The notes: generated from the letters alone by a model not told the origin. Positions 43,882 through 53,048 are shown, numbered from the stretch's first letter. The stretch: 64,000 nt of DNA from Paenibacillus sp. N3.4 (GCF_008017805.1 NZ_VRTT01000037.1:1-64000); one strand, 5' to 3'. Numbers and translations: made by a program.

Positions 43882-45744
43882 GTGAAAAATCGGCTATCTA
43901 TAGGCGGATATTTGTTGATTGTCATATTCGGAAGCCTATACTTTCAGCCGTATGCCGTGTGGCTTTGTATACTTGCCTCACTCATGCTGCTTTTTTTCCT
44001 GAGCTGGAAGGGTGAACATAAGGAACCGCTAACGGTGGAAACGGCGCAGGATCAAGCTCATCTTAGTGTGCTGGATTCCTTGTTTGAGCATAACCCGAAT
44101 GCCATCGGCATATTTGATCAAGAAGGCACATTTATTCGAATCAACTTAGCGGCGGAAACCATTCTTGGTTATACGGCATCAGAGCTTATGCATCAACCTT
44201 TTATCAGCTTTGTTACACCCGAATATGTGAAGACGACTTTAGGTGGCATGGAACAAGTCAGGGGCGGGACTCCGATTACTTTTGAAACGGCCATTCTTCA
44301 TAAGACCGGATATCGGGTAGACTTGAATATTACTGCCGTTCCTGTTGATTTACAGCCGACTTCAAAAGGAAGCATTTTGATTTGCCAAGACATCACAGAA
44401 CGTAAGCGCGGGGATGAGCAGGTTCGTTACATGGCTTATTATGATGATATGACTGGTCTTCCAAATCGTCGTATGTTCAAAGACCACTTGAATGAAACCT
44501 TAACAGCATCCAAAGCAATCGGTCAAAAATTAGCTGTCTTTTATTTGGATATTGATAGATTCAAGCTCGTTAATGATAGTTTTGGTCATGATTACGGAAA
44601 TATGCTTTTGCTGCAATTAGCAGAAAGATTTACACGCTGCATCACCGAAAACGATTTTCTTGCTCGTACCGAAGGAGACGAATTCGCCTTTTTCTATACA
44701 AATGCAGCAGATTCTAATGATGTCATTACCATCATAGCATCGATTAACCGTGTTCTAGAAAAGCCTTTTATATTGGAGCAGTACGAGCTGCATGTTACCG
44801 CAAGTATCGGGGTTGCAATATCCTCAGATGATGAAGAGGGTATAGAAGATGCAGAAATGCTAATGAAATATGCGGATATTGCACTAGCTAGAGCCAAAGA
44901 GAAGGGGCGCAACGATTTTCAAATATTTAATACAGATATGAAACTGGTTTCGATTAATCGGCTCAAATTGGAGAACGAACTTCGAAGAGCAATTGCCAGT
45001 GAAGAATTTACACTGTATTATCAACCGCAAGTAGAGATTGAGACGGGACAAATCGTCGGTGTTGAGGCTTTGATCCGTTGGAATCATCCGGAAAAAGGAC
45101 TGATTTCCCCCAATCATTTCATTCCGTTCGCTGAAGAAACCGGATTAATCGTACCGATCGGCGAATGGGTGTTGCGCGCCGCTTGCAAGCAGAACAAGGC
45201 GTGGCAAAATTCAGGCTTCCCTAAGATGCCTATTTCTGTGAATTTATCTATGCGACAGTTTTTCCAGTATAACCTCAAAGGGAAAATTAGTCGTGTGCTG
45301 GAGCAGACAGGACTGGAGCCTCAGTATCTGGAATTGGAAATTACCGAAAGCATGACGATGGATGTAGACCATGCCATTCAGTCTCTTTTGGAGCTTAAGA
45401 AGCTAGGCGTGCACGTCAGCATTGATGATTTTGGGACAGGCTATAGTTCCTTATATTATTTGAAAAAATTTCCCATTGATAAGCTGAAAATAGACCGTTC
45501 CTTCGTTCGTGATATTATGGTGGACCCGAATGACGCAGCCATTGTTGCTACGATTATCGCGATGACTCATCATCTAAACTTGAAAGTGATTGCCGAGGGA
45601 GTAGAGACTGAGGATCAGCTTCATTTCCTACATGAGAACCGTTGTTACGAGGTGCAGGGATTTTGGTTTAGTCCGCCGGTGGATGCTGTTCAATTAGAAA
45701 GCATGCTTCTCACGGGGATTCGTACGGCTGTCTCAAAAGAATGA
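43882..45744 (+). CDS. GGDEF-EAL protein with membrane and PAS domains
   Basis: 620 residues from GTG 43882 (AAGGGGAGG upstream). Two short membrane segments (about 7-45), PAS (about 65-180), GGDEF-like domain in which the signature is EGDEF (RTEGDEF), and an EAL domain with EALIRW, NLSMRQF, ELEITES, DDFGTGYSS, KIDRSFV and EGVET all present. The EAL part looks active as a cyclic di-GMP phosphodiesterase; the altered first Gly of GGDEF may make the cyclase part regulatory. Confidence 0.92.
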   Translation: MKNRLSIGGYLLIVIFGSLYFQPYAVWLCILASLMLLFFLSWKGEHKEPLTVETAQDQAHLSVLDSLFEHNPNAIGIFDQEGTFIRINLAAETILGYTASELMHQPFISFVTPEYVKTTLGGMEQVRGGTPITFETAILHKTGYRVDLNITAVPVDLQPTSKGSILICQDITERKRGDEQVRYMAYYDDMTGLPNRRMFKDHLNETLTASKAIGQKLAVFYLDIDRFKLVNDSFGHDYGNMLLLQLAERFTRCITENDFLARTEGDEFAFFYTNAADSNDVITIIASINRVLEKPFILEQYELHVTASIGVAISSDDEEGIEDAEMLMKYADIALARAKEKGRNDFQIFNTDMKLVSINRLKLENELRRAIASEEFTLYYQPQVEIETGQIVGVEALIRWNHPEKGLISPNHFIPFAEETGLIVPIGEWVLRAACKQNKAWQNSGFPKMPISVNLSMRQFFQYNLKGKISRVLEQTGLEPQYLELEITESMTMDVDHAIQSLLELKKLGVHVSIDDFGTGYSSLYYLKKFPIDKLKIDRSFVRDIMVDPNDAAIVATIIAMTHHLNLKVIAEGVETEDQLHFLHENRCYEVQGFWFSPPVDAVQLESMLLTGIRTAVSKE

Positions 45745-45787
45745 CAATAAGAGGGTATCCCGTTTGACTCGGGATACCCTCTTATTG
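45745..45787. terminator. Bidirectional terminator
   Basis: CAATAAGAGGGTATCCCG pairs with CGGGATACCCTCTTATTG. It serves the GGDEF-EAL gene and the convergent gene at 45792. Confidence 0.9.
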
Positions 45788-45791
45788 TTAT

Positions 45792-46283
45792 TTAGAATGC
45801 TACATAATCGTCAATCTCATTTAATTTAAATAAGTATACCTTCTTCTCATCCACATGATAAACGGTCACATGCTGACTGCTGTTATCATAATTTAGAATA
45901 CGGCATGGGAGACTCAGCTTAATTCCTTTTGCTTTTATGACAGTTAATCGAATGAGTGTATTATGCAATTTGTAGCTTTCCAACTGCTCAATAATTTTCG
46001 TCGAAGCTGCATCATTCTGCTTTGTCACAGAAGCTGCAGAAGCGGGTAAAGCTGTGGTGTTTTTTTTGTTAAAATCTATTGAGGAATCTCTCTCTTTTGT
46101 CGTGTTGACTTCAATCAATTTGCCAAGATCAATCCCTTTATTAATTCGATAATCTTTCACGATATCCACATTTAAAAGGTGAAGGAGCTTCTCCATGGCA
46201 AGGCCATTCGTAGCTTCCTCAATCAGAATCTCAACCGTAAATAAATGTCCGCCTGCACTTGTGTTTGTTTTATTCTGACTCAT
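45792..46283 (-). CDS. Hypothetical protein
   Basis: 163 residues from ATG 46283, preceded by AAGGAGG. An N-terminal domain (about 10-70: HLFTVEILIEEATNGLAMEKLLHLL), a Ser/Thr/Ala linker (about 75-100) and a C-terminal beta-rich part (IRLTVIKAKGIKLSLPCRIL, DEKKVYLFKLNEIDDYVAF). No family recognised. Confidence 0.75.
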   Translation of the reverse strand: MSQNKTNTSAGGHLFTVEILIEEATNGLAMEKLLHLLNVDIVKDYRINKGIDLGKLIEVNTTKERDSSIDFNKKNTTALPASAASVTKQNDAASTKIIEQLESYKLHNTLIRLTVIKAKGIKLSLPCRILNYDNSSQHVTVYHVDEKKVYLFKLNEIDDYVAF

Positions 46284-46597
46284 ACGGCCTCCTTGCAGCC
46301 CATAAATTGCCCTCATCACTAACTATATCATGATATCCTGTTCAAACATAGCGAACCTCGCATGATTTTCGGAAATGCTCATGTTTGGAATAAATTTATT
46401 CAGTAAGGGTCAGGTTAATGGACACCTACATCAGAAGCGCGTAGAATAATCATCACATACATACCGTGAAAAAAACCTAAGAAATATAGGAATGATAACA
46501 AAAGTTAAACAAGAAGCCAGTCGTGATAATGAAGCTATACATACAGAATAAATGAGATCAAATAAACAACTAGGGAAAGACAAGGAGATTATTTAAC

Positions 46598-46882
46598 ATG
46601 TCTAAGAAGCTTGCAAACTTGTATTTATTTTGTGAAAACAACAAAGAAAGTTCCAAACAATTAAAGATCACCAGCTATGCGAATGGTATCGTTGTTACCC
46701 AGCTTCCTTGCGAGTTATTCAGCCTGGAGATCGCACCATTTGAGACATTGGATGTCATCATAGATAACGGTCAAAGGGTATTGTCGTTCATGATTCAAGA
46801 TTGTTCGATTACATATGATAATAAAATTGCGACAGTCATACACTTAGAAAAAATGTACCTTACCTTTGAATTTACGGAGTGA
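46598..46882 (+). CDS. Hypothetical protein
   Basis: 94 residues, AGGAG ribosome site. Mostly beta-strand prediction (KITSYANGIVVTQLPCELFSLEIAP). No family recognised. Confidence 0.7.
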   Translation: MSKKLANLYLFCENNKESSKQLKITSYANGIVVTQLPCELFSLEIAPFETLDVIIDNGQRVLSFMIQDCSITYDNKIATVIHLEKMYLTFEFTE

Positions 46883-46953
46883 AAATTAATTAAAATAGAT
46901 CAGGATTATCTGAATTTTTTCAAAAATAAAAGACGGATAGGAGCAGAAATCCT

Positions 46954-47142
46954 ATGGATAATTCAGAAGCAAAAGAGGAACTGTCACTAAGGCTACACGA
47001 AGCAGAACTAGAATTAAAAGCTGCTGAAGAGGAATATGACATATTCTTAAAACAATTAGTTGCCTATAGAAAAACAATAGATGAGCATAAAGAGAGCATT
47101 TCGATGATTAAATCTAGGATGGTAATACCTCAGATACAATAA
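46954..47142 (+). CDS. Small coiled-coil protein
   Basis: 62 residues with a heptad-like charged helix over most of its length (KEELSLRLHEAELELKAAEE). ATAGGAG upstream. No family recognised. Confidence 0.65.
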   Translation: MDNSEAKEELSLRLHEAELELKAAEEEYDIFLKQLVAYRKTIDEHKESISMIKSRMVIPQIQ

Positions 47143-47312
47143 AATTATTTCTCTAAGACCGACACTGTAGGTATGATGAAAAATGAACCTTTATGATTTC
47201 CCGAAATTCTGCTCATATCAAACATAGAACCCGTCCCGTCCAAGCATAATTTAGAGGCATACATACGATAGCAAGGTAATAACAATGCTTGAAAGAAGGT
47301 AGGTGTGGGGAT

Positions 47313-47408
47313 ATGGGATATGAAGGCGGAGCAGGCTATGGTAACTCAGCAGCGATTTTAGTTCTCTTTATTTTATTAGTTATCATTACAGTAACTTTTG
47401 CTTATTAA
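47313..47408 (+). CDS. YjcZ family sporulation protein
   Basis: 31 residues: a Gly/Tyr-rich head (MGYEGGAGYGNSAA) and one hydrophobic segment (ILVLFILLVIITVTFAY). This is the standard YjcZ/YrhD-like layout of small spore-associated proteins. GGTGTGGGG upstream; an intrinsic terminator follows directly. Confidence 0.8.
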   Translation: MGYEGGAGYGNSAAILVLFILLVIITVTFAY

Positions 47409-47422
47409 TAATTGATCTTTCC

Positions 47423-47449
47423 AAGCACCTTCTTTTCGGGGTGCTTTTT
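47423..47449 (+). terminator. Intrinsic terminator after the YjcZ-type gene
   Basis: AAGCACC pairs with GGTGCTT, then TTTTT. Confidence 0.75.
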
Positions 47450-47590
47450 ATTTTGGCTTATAAGGAAACCAAGCAGAGTCTTTATAACAGCTTGTACATA
47501 GCACATACGGAGTCAGGCATAATCCATACGATCTCACAAATTAGAACAAAAAAGTTTTTGTGGCGATTCATCAGAACAACGTGATCAGGT

Positions 47591-47719
47591 TTACTCTTGG
47601 AACTGTCCCTTCAATAATATAATTATTAACATCGCGGCTTCATTTTTTTGTATTTCCTCAATTGGCGCTCGTTTGAATTTATTCTGGGGATGTTTGTATT
47701 TACTTCCATCGTTCGACAC
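47591..47719 (-). CDS. Possible small protein
   Basis: 42 codons from a GTG with AAGGAA upstream, reading SNDGSKYKHPQNKFKRAPIE and then a hydrophobic helix (AAMLIIILLKGQFQ). The composition is protein-like, but nothing is recognised and it lies in a 400 bp stretch with no other gene. Confidence 0.3.
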   Translation of the reverse strand: MSNDGSKYKHPQNKFKRAPIEEIQKNEAAMLIIILLKGQFQE

Positions 47720-47834
47720 ATGTAAAATATTCCTTATGAACTACATAGGTAGTTTAGTTGCTGGGTTAACTTAAAGAGTAAACCGCAAGGTAAATAAGGG
47801 GTAAATTCATGCATTAGGAAATGGGGGCTAAGGA

Positions 47835-47981
47835 ATGAATCAAATCAATCTCTATGTGGAAGTTAATATTCTAACATTAGATCATGATCTAGGCGAGGAT
47901 CAGCAAGGAAAAGAACTCCTAAACGAAATACATTTTGAAGAACAAATTCAAAAAAGAGGTGGGTTCATTGTCATCAAGTGA
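47835..47981 (+). pseudogene. Cyclic-phosphate-processing receiver-like fragment
   Basis: 48 codons. MNQINLYVE followed by VNILTLDHDLGEDQQGKELL matches the beginning and one central motif of small cREC-type proteins (INLYVDD ... LDHDLGED), with the residues usually between them missing. It probably survives from an internal deletion, although a real short gene is possible. Confidence 0.4.
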
Positions 47982-48270
47982 AGAGTTAAAGAGAAAACAA
48001 GAAGAAGCAAGAAATGAATTCTATAAATCGTCATCTAGTTACTCACAACAAAAAACAAGCCATAGATCTAATAGTTCTAGCAATTATGGCACAAATGAAA
48101 ATCAAATATCAAAAATAATAAAATACATTGGATATATTGAGATTTTAGCAGGTTTGCTAATCGGATTTATCTTAGGCAACCAAGCCACTAATTTCTCGTG
48201 GGTCGTGGCTATCACTTGGTGGTGTTCTGGTTTTGTTGCTGGTATGTTATTTGTAGGATTTCCGAGATAA
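47968..48270 (+). CDS. Hypothetical membrane protein
   Basis: 100 residues from TTG 47968 (AAAGAGGTG upstream). A charged N-terminal helix, a Ser-rich linker, and two membrane segments (about 52-70 and 76-96, with WVVAITWWCSGFVAGMLFVGF). It overlaps the end of the preceding fragment by 14 bases. No family recognised. Confidence 0.7.
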   Translation: MSSSEELKRKQEEARNEFYKSSSSYSQQKTSHRSNSSSNYGTNENQISKIIKYIGYIEILAGLLIGFILGNQATNFSWVVAITWWCSGFVAGMLFVGFPR

Positions 48271-48447
48271 TAAGGTTACTCGATGAAATGAATCGAAAAA
48301 CAAAATCTTCTTGATATATAGAGGATAATTCGACCATTTCCTAACTTGAAGTGTTTTTATTATTACAACATTAAGAGAGTCTTCTAAAAAGGTATTAGAA
48401 AAATTATTGTCAATAATGACTGACTTTCATAAGGAGGAGATTTATTA

Positions 48448-48639
48448 ATGGACAAATGGGAGTATAAAATACATGCTATGAGGCTAAGTATGTCTGAGTT
48501 AGAAGTAGATATTTACCTGTATGAGGACAGGCTCAATGAATTTGGTTCTGAAGGTTGGGAATTGGTAACTAGTTTTAACCGTTGGGAAAAAGGGCTTCTA
48601 GTAGAGCTCGTGAGCACCTTAAAGAGAAGAGTTCAGTGA
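48448..48639 (+). CDS. DUF4177-like small protein
   Basis: 63 residues with the pattern KWEYKIHAMRL ... LNEFGSEGWELVT ... LKRRV, typical of DUF4177 proteins. AAGGAGGAG upstream. Function unknown. Confidence 0.8.
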   Translation: MDKWEYKIHAMRLSMSELEVDIYLYEDRLNEFGSEGWELVTSFNRWEKGLLVELVSTLKRRVQ

Positions 48640-48719
48640 AGAAATGAAAATTTTCTTGCCATATCTTCAAGTATTAAACTTAACACAATCTCATTTTCTT
48701 AAGCACGGAAGGAGCAGCA

Positions 48720-48950
48720 ATGAAACTCATCTTTCTTGCTTTTTTGGTAATCAATTTTGGGATTATTATTCGTTCAGTATTTTTTGGTTACAGGATGAGG
48801 GAAACGTTAATAATGGGGATTGTTTTAAATCCTTTCTTTTTAGGTTTATATTATTTTAAATATGGATTCTCTATTCTTGTACTACTGTTTACGCTAATGT
48901 TTATGTTACTTTACTCCGCATTTTTGCTCCTTATTAAGAAAAAGGGTTAA
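48720..48950 (+). CDS. Small membrane protein
   Basis: 76 residues with about three hydrophobic segments (2-20, 30-45, 50-72). GGAAGGAG upstream. No family recognised. Confidence 0.7.
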   Translation: MKLIFLAFLVINFGIIIRSVFFGYRMRETLIMGIVLNPFFLGLYYFKYGFSILVLLFTLMFMLLYSAFLLLIKKKG

Positions 48951-49096
48951 AATGGAAAGGAATTAACTCAATCACCTAAGAGAGTCGTTTCATATCTCTT
49001 AGTGGAGATAGAATGAGCAGCCGCGACAAATCACTTAAACAATTTTGACTAAAGCAATAATAGATTTTAATTATATACAACACGAGAGGGTTGCAG

Positions 49097-49312
49097 ATGA
49101 TAATGGATGAATCGGTTAAACTTTCAATTGGTGGTTCCTACGTTTTTGCGCCAGATAATTTAAGAAAAACTAAAAATCGTGGGAGAAGATGTACTATTCT
49201 ATCTTTTGAGTTTGATAAGCTATCTGATCAAGTGAAAGTTAGTGTTGTATATCATGATACAAATAGACAATCATTGGTTGAGATAAGTGATTTAAAGGAA
49301 ATTAGTGATTAG
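49097..49312 (+). CDS. Hypothetical protein
   Basis: 71 residues from ATG 49097 (GAGAGGG upstream). Small beta-barrel-like pattern (GGSYVFAPDNLRK, RRCTILSFEFDKLSDQVKVSVVYHDTNR). No family recognised. Confidence 0.65.
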   Translation: MIMDESVKLSIGGSYVFAPDNLRKTKNRGRRCTILSFEFDKLSDQVKVSVVYHDTNRQSLVEISDLKEISD

Positions 49313-49338
49313 AACAATATTTTATGAGGAATGTGATA

Positions 49339-49510
49339 TGAAATTGTTCATTTGATTCTTTAGCTGAAGGATTTATTGTATATGAAGCAAAAAATGGTCA
49401 AGAGGCTTTGAATCATATTCTAAATATTTGCCTCATATTGTACTCCTTGATATAAAAATGCCCAAGATGGATGGGGACGAAGTGCTTGTTGGTGTTAGTG
49501 AGTGTAGAGG
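49339..49510 (+). pseudogene. Response regulator receiver-domain remnant
   Basis: Pieces of a receiver domain occur in two frames: FIVYEAKNGQEALNHIL (to 49422) and PHIVLLDIKMPKMDGDEVL (from 49431, with the phosphoacceptor Asp). Stops and shifts interrupt it, and no start or output domain remains. Confidence 0.55.
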
Positions 49511-49621
49511 CCGCTGGGAATATTTACATAAAGAGAGTTGCAGATGTTTTGAATACAACTATTGAAAGGCATGTTTCATTGAAAGTTAGACAGAATATAG
49601 CAAATTGAGAGGTGTTTAAAA

Positions 49622-50047
49622 ATCAAGCATCGCTTATCATTTTTCTTAGTTGTTATGTTCTTTTTCTTATCTGGATGTGCTGGTTTAGGGGACTTTGACG
49701 TAAAACTACCGAATAGCCTAAGTGTAGTTAGAACCTCTGCTCATCAAGTTACGATATCTCCTCAGACAAGCGAATCAAGCTGGGGAGCTCCGTTGATTCC
49801 TGCGAAGGTTGTTCAAGTAGCATGGGACGAAAAATATATCCTTGTCAAGCAGTTAAGTCTAAAAGCTGATCCAAAAAGCACTAATGGATATGAAATTCCA
49901 GATGAATCTAAAGTTAGCTACTGGATAATAGATTCAGATTCTAGAGTAATCGGCCCAATGGATGAAGGAGATTTTAATTTAAAGAAGAAGGAACTCGAAA
50001 TTTCTGAAGATGTGAAATTAAAAGATGTTCGTAGTTACCAGTCTTGA
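49622..50047 (+). CDS. DUF3997-like lipoprotein, probable ATC start
   Basis: 141 residues if started at 49622. The ribosome site (GAGAGGTG) is followed by ATC where a start should be, and only from there is a full signal peptide read (KHRLSFFLVVMFFFLSGC, lipobox LSGC). The first ATG (49655) would cut the signal in half. The mature part starts AGLGDFDVKLPNSLSVVRTSAHQV, a DUF3997-like beginning. Either a rare ATC start, or a mutated ATG. Confidence 0.7.
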   Translation: MKHRLSFFLVVMFFFLSGCAGLGDFDVKLPNSLSVVRTSAHQVTISPQTSESSWGAPLIPAKVVQVAWDEKYILVKQLSLKADPKSTNGYEIPDESKVSYWIIDSDSRVIGPMDEGDFNLKKKELEISEDVKLKDVRSYQS

Positions 50048-50184
50048 AGAATTGTAAGTTTTAATGGGGAGTTATCTCTGTTTCTAATGGGAATATATTT
50101 GATTAACATTATATTAACCTAACTTCTCTTGTACTGGAGAGGCTTTTTTGTTTAGAATAAAGGTATACATCGGAGGTGTTTGGA

Positions 50185-50382
50185 GTGATCGAAAAATACC
50201 CGTTGCAAAAAGAACCTGATAAAACTATGTTTGTTTTTGAGAAGAATGGCAAGTTTTATGGACATATAGTAAAGAACAAGACAGAAAAATCAGTTGCAAA
50301 ACTTGTGTTTGAAACAGTGAAATATGAATCAGTTGAATTACTGAAAAGCGAATATCCTCCTCAAGATAGTATTGGAAATTAA
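50185..50382 (+). CDS. Hypothetical protein
   Basis: 65 residues from GTG 50185, eight bases after GGAGG. Sequence FVFEKNGKFYGHIVKNKTEKSVAKL suggests a small beta-rich protein. Followed by a terminator. No family recognised. Confidence 0.6.
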   Translation: MIEKYPLQKEPDKTMFVFEKNGKFYGHIVKNKTEKSVAKLVFETVKYESVELLKSEYPPQDSIGN

Positions 50383-50398
50383 ATATAGGATTTTATTA

Positions 50399-50427
50399 AA
50401 CCTTCCCTCACATGGAGGTTTTTTTTC
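50399..50427 (+). terminator. Intrinsic terminator
   Basis: AACCTTC pairs with GGAGGTT, followed by a run of eight T. Confidence 0.7.
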
Positions 50428-50523
50428 TGTGAATGATTTTAGCAAGATAAGCCTACATATACGATGTATCTTAACGCTTGCGTAATTTACCCTCCAGGTT
50501 GAAGGTCAACTAGATTTTTATAT

Positions 50524-50729
50524 TCAAAGAGCAAAGATAAAGCTTTCAATTTCCGCAGAAAATCCTTTATCTTCCTCAAATATTAATTCAATTGTAAGTT
50601 TACTAGTATCAAAATTATGATATTTATCCAAATAAATAGCCGTAGCGTCTACAATATCCTGTTCCGACAGTTAGCAATAAACACACAAGCAGCATCAATG
50701 AGGTCTTGTTCATTTAATAAAATTTTCAT
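50524..50729 (-). pseudogene. DUF2653-like gene, frameshifted or two copies fused
   Basis: From ATG 50729 (AAAGGGAG upstream): MKILLNEQDLIDAACVFIAN and a few residues, then a frame change to EQDIVDATAIYLDKYHNFDT, then KLTIELIFEEDKGFSAEIES and a stop at 50524. The EQD-L/I-V/I-DA block appears twice, so a deletion between two tandem copies is likelier than a simple shift. It resembles the DUF2653 pattern. Confidence 0.55.
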
Positions 50730-51051
50730 TGTTTTCTCCCTTTTAATTTTTGGAACAAATGTGTGTTACTTTCATATAAGTAGATACTATGATAATTGCC
50801 AATTCACATTTCTTCGTTCTTGAATTGCAAAGAGAACACCAGAATGGGGCTAGCAAAAAGTCCTACGGATAGAGAATATAAGACGTTGGCTACCCAATCA
50901 GGCATCACACCCCAATACATTAACGCATGCACGGGGGAACACTGCACAACGCAAACATTTAGCGAGATGTGAAACTTTTTAACATTGTCACACCGTACTA
51001 GCAGAGGGCGCATATACTACCCTAAGACTGCGAAGAGGAGCTGTGCAGAGC
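50730..51051. other. Intergenic region without a supported gene
   Basis: A 69-codon minus-strand frame (51013-50804) is open, but it has weak protein character. No RNA gene seen. It must hold the promoter for yunC. Confidence 0.35.
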
Positions 51052-51353
51052 ATGATGCGCGTAGAACCCATTCTCCTTGAAGGACATACAGCAATTGCCA
51101 TCGAAGTGAAGCTGCCCAAGACAACGCTGCTGGTTGTAACGACGGATAAAGGATATATCATGTGCGGAGCCTTGGATGTGGCGCTGCTGAATGAGCGACT
51201 GAGGGATCGGAATATCGTTGCCGCCAGAGCAACGGGGGTGCGAACCATTGAAGAGCTTCTCGAGGCTCCGTTGAGTCGGTGACGCATACGGCGGAAGATT
51301 TGGGTATTGTAGCGGGAATGACGGGTAGGGAAGCTATTCTGAAAATGATGTAG
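51052..51353 (+). pseudogene. yunC: yunC (DUF1805), one-base frameshift
   Basis: From ATG 51052 the protein reads RVEPILLEGHTAIAIEVKLP, then GYIMCGALDVALLNERLRDR and TIEELLEAPL, and stops early at 51280. The continuation ESVTHTAEDLGIVAGMTGRE is in another frame to 51351. They join if one G is added at 51273 (TTGAG to TTGGAG). Full YunC is about 100 residues; function unknown. Confidence 0.85.
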
Positions 51354-51361
51354 CCGCATGT

Positions 51362-51425
51362 TAACGAACGGAATCAGAACGCTTGGGATCTTAGGATCTC
51401 AGCGTTTTTATTTTTTCTAACGAAT
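51362..51425. repeat. Two further TAACGAA repeats flanking the yunC terminator
   Basis: TAACGAAC at 51362 and TAACGAAT at 51418, in the same orientation and 56 bp apart. They match the head of the repeats at 1411-1593; the second is followed by CCTTTATTTT. Confidence 0.45.
51378..51416 (+). terminator. Intrinsic terminator after yunC
   Basis: AACGCTTGGGATC pairs with GATCTCAGCGTT (one bulge) around TTAG, followed by a T-rich tail. Confidence 0.8.
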
Positions 51426-51526
51426 TCCTTTATTTTCCTGTATGCATATAAGCTTTCTAGCGTTGTTATTTAATTGACCAAGTGTTAAAATATGATTCGT
51501 TATCACACAGCTAGGGGGAACATACA

Positions 51527-52315
51527 TTGAAAAAAACGATGGTATTGGCATTTGCTCTTGTTTTAATTATTGCATTAACGGGTTGTGGCGCGAAGGAAAG
51601 CGCTGGTACGAAGTACAAATTTGCCACAGATGCAGCTTATGCGCCTATGGAGTACATGGATAAAGACAAGCTGACAGGCTTTGATATTGATTTCTTGGGT
51701 GAAGTCATGAAAGAGGCAGGACTGCCATTTGAAGTTGCACATACGGGTTGGGAAACGATGTTAACCAGCGTAAAACAAGGCAGTGAATATAAAGGCGGTA
51801 TTGCCAGCATCTCGATCACCGATGAACGTAAACAATCTTATGATTTCTCGATGCCTTATTTCGAATCCGTTAACATGATTTTGGTCAAAGAAGGCAGCAC
51901 AATTAAGAACGCCACGGATTTGAAAGACAAAAAAGTCGCTGTGCAAATTTCGACGACAGCAGATATCCTGATGAGTAAAATCATGGGTGCGGACAACAAA
52001 TCCTTGAAAAGATTAGATAATAACACACTTGCTTTTATGGAACTAGATAATAACGGCGTAGATGCGGTTGTTGCAGATATTGCCATCATTCGTGAATATG
52101 TAAAAAATAATCCGAAGAAAAAAATCGTCGCGATTGCTGACCCGCAAAACTTCGAATCTGAATATTATGGCATTTTATTGCCAAAAGGCAGTGAGTTGAA
52201 AACGAAGCTAGATGCATCCATTAAGAAAGTGATAGAGAACGGAACGTATAGCAACGTGTACAAAAAATGGTTTGGACAAGAGCCAGATACGAAAAAATTA
52301 CTCGAACAAAAATAA
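51527..52315 (+). CDS. Polar amino acid ABC transporter substrate-binding lipoprotein
   Basis: 262 residues from a TTG start, AGGGGGA upstream. Lipobox LTGC (Cys20). Family 3 solute-binding fold: FATDAAYAPMEYMDKDKLTGFDIDFLGEVMKEAG, GIASISITDERKQSYDFSMPYF, YYGILLPKGSEL. First gene of a three-gene importer. Confidence 0.93.
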   Translation: MKKTMVLAFALVLIIALTGCGAKESAGTKYKFATDAAYAPMEYMDKDKLTGFDIDFLGEVMKEAGLPFEVAHTGWETMLTSVKQGSEYKGGIASISITDERKQSYDFSMPYFESVNMILVKEGSTIKNATDLKDKKVAVQISTTADILMSKIMGADNKSLKRLDNNTLAFMELDNNGVDAVVADIAIIREYVKNNPKKKIVAIADPQNFESEYYGILLPKGSELKTKLDASIKKVIENGTYSNVYKKWFGQEPDTKKLLEQK

Positions 52316-52396
52316 TAGGATGCTAGCATGCGGGAATATAACCATACGCATGCTTTTGTTCTGTAAATGGAAACAAAAAAAGAAAGGAAGTGTGGG

Positions 52397-53044
52397 ATGG
52401 ATTTTCGTTTTGATATCATTATTGAGTATTTGCCTTTGCTATTAAAAGGCACGCTATGGACCATTGGCATTTCGATTCTTTCCATCTTATTTGGTTCTAT
52501 CCTTGGTCTGATTGTAGGATTGGGGAAAATGTCTCATCGTGCTTACTTCAGATGGCCAACAAGTATGTACGTCAATTTTTTGCGTGGCACGCCCTTGCTG
52601 GTACAAATTTTACTCGTGCACTTCGGTGTCGTCCCCTTATTACTAGGAACAACAAATGCTATTCTGGCATCTATTATTGCGCTATCCTTGAATTCGGCCG
52701 CTTATATGGCTGAAATTTTCAGAGCCGGCATTCAGTCCATCGATAATGGACAAACAGAGGCATCGCACTCGCTTGGCATGACTCAATTTCAAACGATGAG
52801 ATTTGTTATCCTGCCGCAAGCCATTAAACGGATGATTCCCTCATTCGGCAACGAGTTCATCGTTCTAATTAAGGATTCCTCCTTATTCGCTATCATTGCT
52901 GCACCAGAACTGATGTATTGGTCCAATGCAATGAGAAGCCAGTATTTTAAAGTATGGGAGCCTTATTTGACAGCAGCCCTTATTTATTTCATTCTCACTT
53001 ACTCTCTAAGCAAGCTGCTTGCTTATCTGGAAAGGAAAGTGTAG
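52397..53044 (+). CDS. Polar amino acid ABC transporter permease
   Basis: 215 residues from ATG 52397 (AAAGGAAG upstream). Five or so membrane segments, [18 protein letters not shown], and the EAA loop [30 protein letters not shown] typical of the HisMQ family. Confidence 0.93.
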   Translation: MDFRFDIIIEYLPLLLKGTLWTIGISILSILFGSILGLIVGLGKMSHRAYFRWPTSMYVNFLRGTPLLVQILLVHFGVVPLLLGTTNAILASIIALSLNSAAYMAEIFRAGIQSIDNGQTEASHSLGMTQFQTMRFVILPQAIKRMIPSFGNEFIVLIKDSSLFAIIAAPELMYWSNAMRSQYFKVWEPYLTAALIYFILTYSLSKLLAYLERKV

Positions 53045-53048
53045 AGCT

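Noticed and set aside
50804-51013. 69-codon minus-strand frame before yunC
   Set aside because: One hydrophobic stretch but weak start context and no recognisable family.
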